Source: Dechloromonas sp.
GTDB lineage: Bacteria; Pseudomonadota; Gammaproteobacteria; Burkholderiales; Rhodocyclaceae
Direction: 5' to 3'
Length of the DNA stretch: 27,296 nucleotides
NCBI GenBank assembly: GCA_017302355.1
Contig: JAFLDQ010000035.1
Coordinates: 1-27,296, forward strand
A program made the position numbers and the translations under genes. Within the stretch, counting starts at the first letter, position 1. Each line of letters opens with the position of its first letter. The notes beneath the pieces are model-generated. The model saw only the letters and a program-made list of their open reading frames with translations. It had not been told where the DNA came from and did not search any database. Of the stretch, positions 24,647 to 27,296 are shown piece by piece.

Positions 24647-26287
24647 CTACGTTGGCTGGATACGGCCAACCAATTGCGCCGCCGACTTTTCGTGCAACAC
24701 CATGACCAGCTTCATCATGCTGCGGGTGGCGCCGACGAACAGTTTGCGCACCGCCCGGTCATCGAGCGCCGCGAAGTCGATCTCGGCGAAGATGATCGCC
24801 GGCGCCGCCTGGCCCTTGAAACGATAGACCGAGTCGAGCAGCACATCGCCGTCCGTGACCACCGGCTGGCCGAGGAGGCCGTACTCTCCGGTGAAGCGGC
24901 GCAGCGTGGTCGGTCCGATCCGGTCCAGCGAAGTCAGGCGGGATTCGGCGCGTCCGTGATAACTGATGATCGCCACGTCGTGCTTCCTGAAGCCGGCCGA
25001 GTAGCAGCGCCGCAGGGCGTCCTTGACGCCTTGGAACATCCCGGCCGTATCGGCATAGGTGATGAATTCGATCTCTTCGCCGGCAAACGGCGAAGCGGCC
25101 TCGACATCGAGGCCGACCGGCAGCAGCGCCTGCAGCATCCGGACGATCGGTCGCGGGCTGCGGTAGTTGCTGCGGGCGCGCAAGGTGATCCAGTCGGGCA
25201 GGGCGACCGCCGGGCGCCCGTACAGATTCTGCATCGGGTCTTCCAGCCACAGCATCCGCGACTCGGGGCGGGCATGACGCAGCACGAAGTCGCGCCACTG
25301 CTCGGAGAAGTCCTGGCCTTCGTCGACGATCACCGTGTCGAACAGGAAGGGATTGCCGAGCGGCAGTTCGGCGGCGCGCCTGAACAGGCGGTCGAAGGCG
25401 TCGGGCCGGGTGAAGTCGGGCGTCTCGCCGGCATGGCGCACGCGCTGATCGCACAACTGGTGGAAGGTGCAGACCAGTCCGCCCGCAGGCGCGATCCGCG
25501 AGAAATGGTCGGCCAGTGGACGGTTGTAGCAGACGTAGAGCGGGCGCCTTCCGGCCTCCAGCGTCGCCCGGTGCTCGGCCAGGGCGAGTTGCGTCTTGCC
25601 GGAGCCGGCCGTTCCCGTCACCCGCAGCCGGAATGGCGAGAAATCCAGCTGCCGGGCCCAGTGCGCGAGCCCGCCGGAAACCCGGGTCACCATGGTGCGG
25701 GCACGACCCATCAAGGCGCTGACATCGGTGTCGAGCCGGATCAGGTCGCGCAGGAAGGCATGGATCTTCGGAGTCGCCGGCGTTTCCTCGCGGGCCGGGA
25801 GAAGGCGCTGGACGGTCTCGCACAACTGGCCGCGGCGGCCGGCGTCGACAATGCGCTCGGGGGCGAGGCCGGCGGTCTCCGGCTGCTTGACCGTGTAGTC
25901 CGGGCAGAAGAGCAGGGCATCGGTAATCACGCCCGGGATGTCGCCGCGGTTGGCCAGCTTGCCGCGCAGCGCACTGACCATCCGCGAGATCTGGACGGGC
26001 ACGCTCTTGGACTTGCCGGGATACCGCTTGACCAGGCCGTCGGGAGTTTCGTCGAGGAAGCCGCTCTTCTGCTCGATCAGCAGCAGGTCCCCGGCGCGAT
26101 TGACGACCGCGAAGTCGATTTCGCCGTACAGCGCGTAGCGATGTTCGACATTCGTCCAGTGCACCGCGTGATAGACGGCGTAGTCATCGGGCAGACCGGC
26201 GGCGAGGATCGCCAGCGTCTCGATCTCGCGCTGCGCGGCGCCGGTGACGGCGAGCTCGCGCCAGCCGTCGGGAATGATGCGGGCCAT
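24647..26287 (-). CDS. NERD nuclease-domain / superfamily 1 (UvrD-like) helicase
   Basis: A 546-aa protein joining a nuclease and a helicase. The N-terminal NERD-like PD-(D/E)xK domain (about 15-130) shows E56-I-D58 and E72-Q-K74 (GEIDFAVVN, LLIEQKSG). The helicase core follows: Walker A GTAGSGKT (225-232), Walker B DEGQD (322-326), then late motifs YRFKGQAAP and LFVGATRSMM typical of UvrD/Rep-type motifs V and VI. It is shorter than UvrD, lacking large insertion domains. Such single-chain nuclease-helicases act on DNA and some act in phage defence, so defence is a reasonable but unproven role. AGGA lies 8 nt before ATG 26287. It is a single-gene unit beside a lower-GC stretch and a dead gene, which fits an accessory locus. 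Confidence 0.88.
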   Translation of the reverse strand: MARIIPDGWRELAVTGAAQREIETLAILAAGLPDDYAVYHAVHWTNVEHRYALYGEIDFAVVNRAGDLLLIEQKSGFLDETPDGLVKRYPGKSKSVPVQISRMVSALRGKLANRGDIPGVITDALLFCPDYTVKQPETAGLAPERIVDAGRRGQLCETVQRLLPAREETPATPKIHAFLRDLIRLDTDVSALMGRARTMVTRVSGGLAHWARQLDFSPFRLRVTGTAGSGKTQLALAEHRATLEAGRRPLYVCYNRPLADHFSRIAPAGGLVCTFHQLCDQRVRHAGETPDFTRPDAFDRLFRRAAELPLGNPFLFDTVIVDEGQDFSEQWRDFVLRHARPESRMLWLEDPMQNLYGRPAVALPDWITLRARSNYRSPRPIVRMLQALLPVGLDVEAASPFAGEEIEFITYADTAGMFQGVKDALRRCYSAGFRKHDVAIISYHGRAESRLTSLDRIGPTTLRRFTGEYGLLGQPVVTDGDVLLDSVYRFKGQAAPAIIFAEIDFAALDDRAVRKLFVGATRSMMKLVMVLHEKSAAQLVGRIQPT

Positions 26288-26483
26288 GGGGAATCCTGCC
26301 TGGGTCGAATGACGGCAAGCTTAATCCATTCGGCAACCAGGCGCATCCCATGAGCCCGGGATCCGGTAAGCTGCAATGCTGACAACAGGAACAGCGTGGG
26401 TGTCCGCCATGAATACGACCGGCCAGACCGATTCCCCGCGGATCGACGGCGTCCGGGTAAACCGCCTCGGCGGCGAAATCGCC

Positions 26484-27218
26484 ATGACCCGCCGCCCCGG
26501 CCGCGCGAGCGGCGGCGCTGTTCCCGGAGAAAGCGATGGCGATCGCGGCGGAGGTCCGGCGCCGGCGCTGGCCTCGCGCTACCGCGGCTGCCTGCTCGGC
26601 GGCGCGGTGGGCGATGCACTCGGCGCGCCCGCCGGACTCTTTGTCCGCGGATGGGAGGAGGCCGCTGCGGCGCGCTCGCACGGCGTTCGATCCGGGTTGC
26701 CAGCTGGCGGGAATCACCCATGGCCATCCGGCAGGCCAGCATGCGGCCGGGGCGCTCGCGGCACTGATCGTGCGCGTGCTTCAGGGAGCGTCGCTGCTGG
26801 CCGCGGTCGACGAGACCAGGGGCATCCTGAGGACATGCGACGGGCACGAGGAAACCCTGGCGGCGATCGGCCTGGCCGTGCGACTGGCCGGCGTTTCCGG
26901 CACCAGCGACGGCCACCGGCGGCAGCTCGGACAGGGCTGGGTGGCCGAGGAGGCGCTGGCCATCGCCCTCTATTGCGCGTTGCGCAGCGGCAGTTTCGCG
27001 GAGGGCGTGACGCTCGCGGTCAACCTGACCGGCGACAGCGGCGATTCGACGGGGGCGATTGCCGGCAATCCGCTGGGCGCGATGCACGGGATGTGATCAC
27101 CGCGGCAGCCGATGACCTGCTGGGCTGGCCGCATTGGCCGGCCGGCGGCGACCCGCCGGATGATCCGCGCGGGCTTCGCGATCGCGCCCACTGGATCGAT
27201 CGGTATCCTGGTGATTGA
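26484..27218 (+). pseudogene. Decayed ADP-ribosylglycohydrolase
   Basis: Remains of an ADP-ribosylglycohydrolase (ADPRH/DraG-like), which removes ADP-ribose from modified molecules. The N-terminal motif SRYRGCLLGGAVGDALGAP is in the frame of 26484 (GDALGAP at 26610-26630). The next recognisable family segments, ITHGHPAG and GWVAEEALAIALYCALRSG up to GDSGDSTGAIAGN, lie in another frame (26710-27093, stop 27094-27096). The tail RDVITAAADDLL and the end DRYPGD return to the first frame (27087-27218). About 110 codons carrying the TDDTQ-type and NDSKGCG-type metal/substrate motifs are missing between the first two parts, and about 15 codons before the tail. The metal motif GDSDSTG also has an extra glycine. 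It cannot be functional. Confidence 0.85.
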
Positions 27219-27296
27219 GTCCGGAGCCATCGCCGCGGGATATCCGCACACAAGCGGGGTTGCGCTTCCGCCCTTGCGGCCGGGAAAGAGCGCCTG

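Noticed and set aside
24485..26353. Plus-strand open frame of 622 codons opposite the NERD-helicase
   Set aside because: No recognisable domain; the minus frame carries Walker A, Walker B and the nuclease motif.

Overview
The window is one strand-switching stretch of a very G+C-rich chromosome. The densely packed high-GC genes, the IspB/TcdA/CorA sequences and the beta-proteobacterial-looking promoters (for example a -35 TTGACG, 17 nt, -10 TAACAT before ispB) point to a betaproteobacterium, most likely in or near the Rhodocyclales. That placement is inference; no 16S gene is present. No intact insertion sequence, prophage or CRISPR array is visible.

Layout. 1-2636: 3' part of a membrane-anchored GGDEF/EAL c-di-GMP protein (5' end outside the window). 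2911-3552: small YhhN-family membrane protein. 3688-12658: a tight five-gene operon, complex-I-like subunit (NuoM type), DabA (DUF2309/UPF0753), a shortened NuoL-type subunit (DabB position), and two more NuoM-type subunits. 12679-15016 (minus): CPA2-type antiporter overlapping a YbdK-type glutamate-cysteine ligase, with a divergent class-I glutamine amidotransferase/gamma-glutamyl hydrolase (15107-15889). 15996-16832 (minus) and 16895-17845 (plus): alpha/beta hydrolase and metallo-beta-lactamase-fold hydrolase, diverging from one symmetrical -10 element. 17842-19666 (minus): tcdA-corA. 19864-20832: ispB, followed by tRNA-Pro(CGG) with a good intrinsic terminator. 21077-22093 (minus): HTH-WYL regulator, divergent from a VWA-domain protein (22368-23729). 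23948-24277: small membrane protein of unknown function, then a lower-GC gene-less stretch. 24647-26287 (minus): NERD nuclease-superfamily 1 helicase. 26484-27218: broken ADP-ribosylglycohydrolase.

The centrepiece is the 3688-12658 operon. DabA keeps the beta-carbonic-anhydrase-like zinc-site pattern (C490-x-D492-x-R494, H681, C696). It is encoded with four different antiporter-like membrane subunits rather than the single DabB of the described DAB bicarbonate/CO2-accumulating systems. Two of the subunits keep all the charged proton-path residues of NuoM, one has lost several, and the NuoL-type one lacks the segment that carries the distal lysine. The likeliest reading is an enlarged, energy-coupled inorganic-carbon uptake complex. 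The right end (about 24230-27296) looks like a plastic accessory segment: a composition drop, a possible defence-type nuclease-helicase and a decayed ADP-ribosylglycohydrolase.
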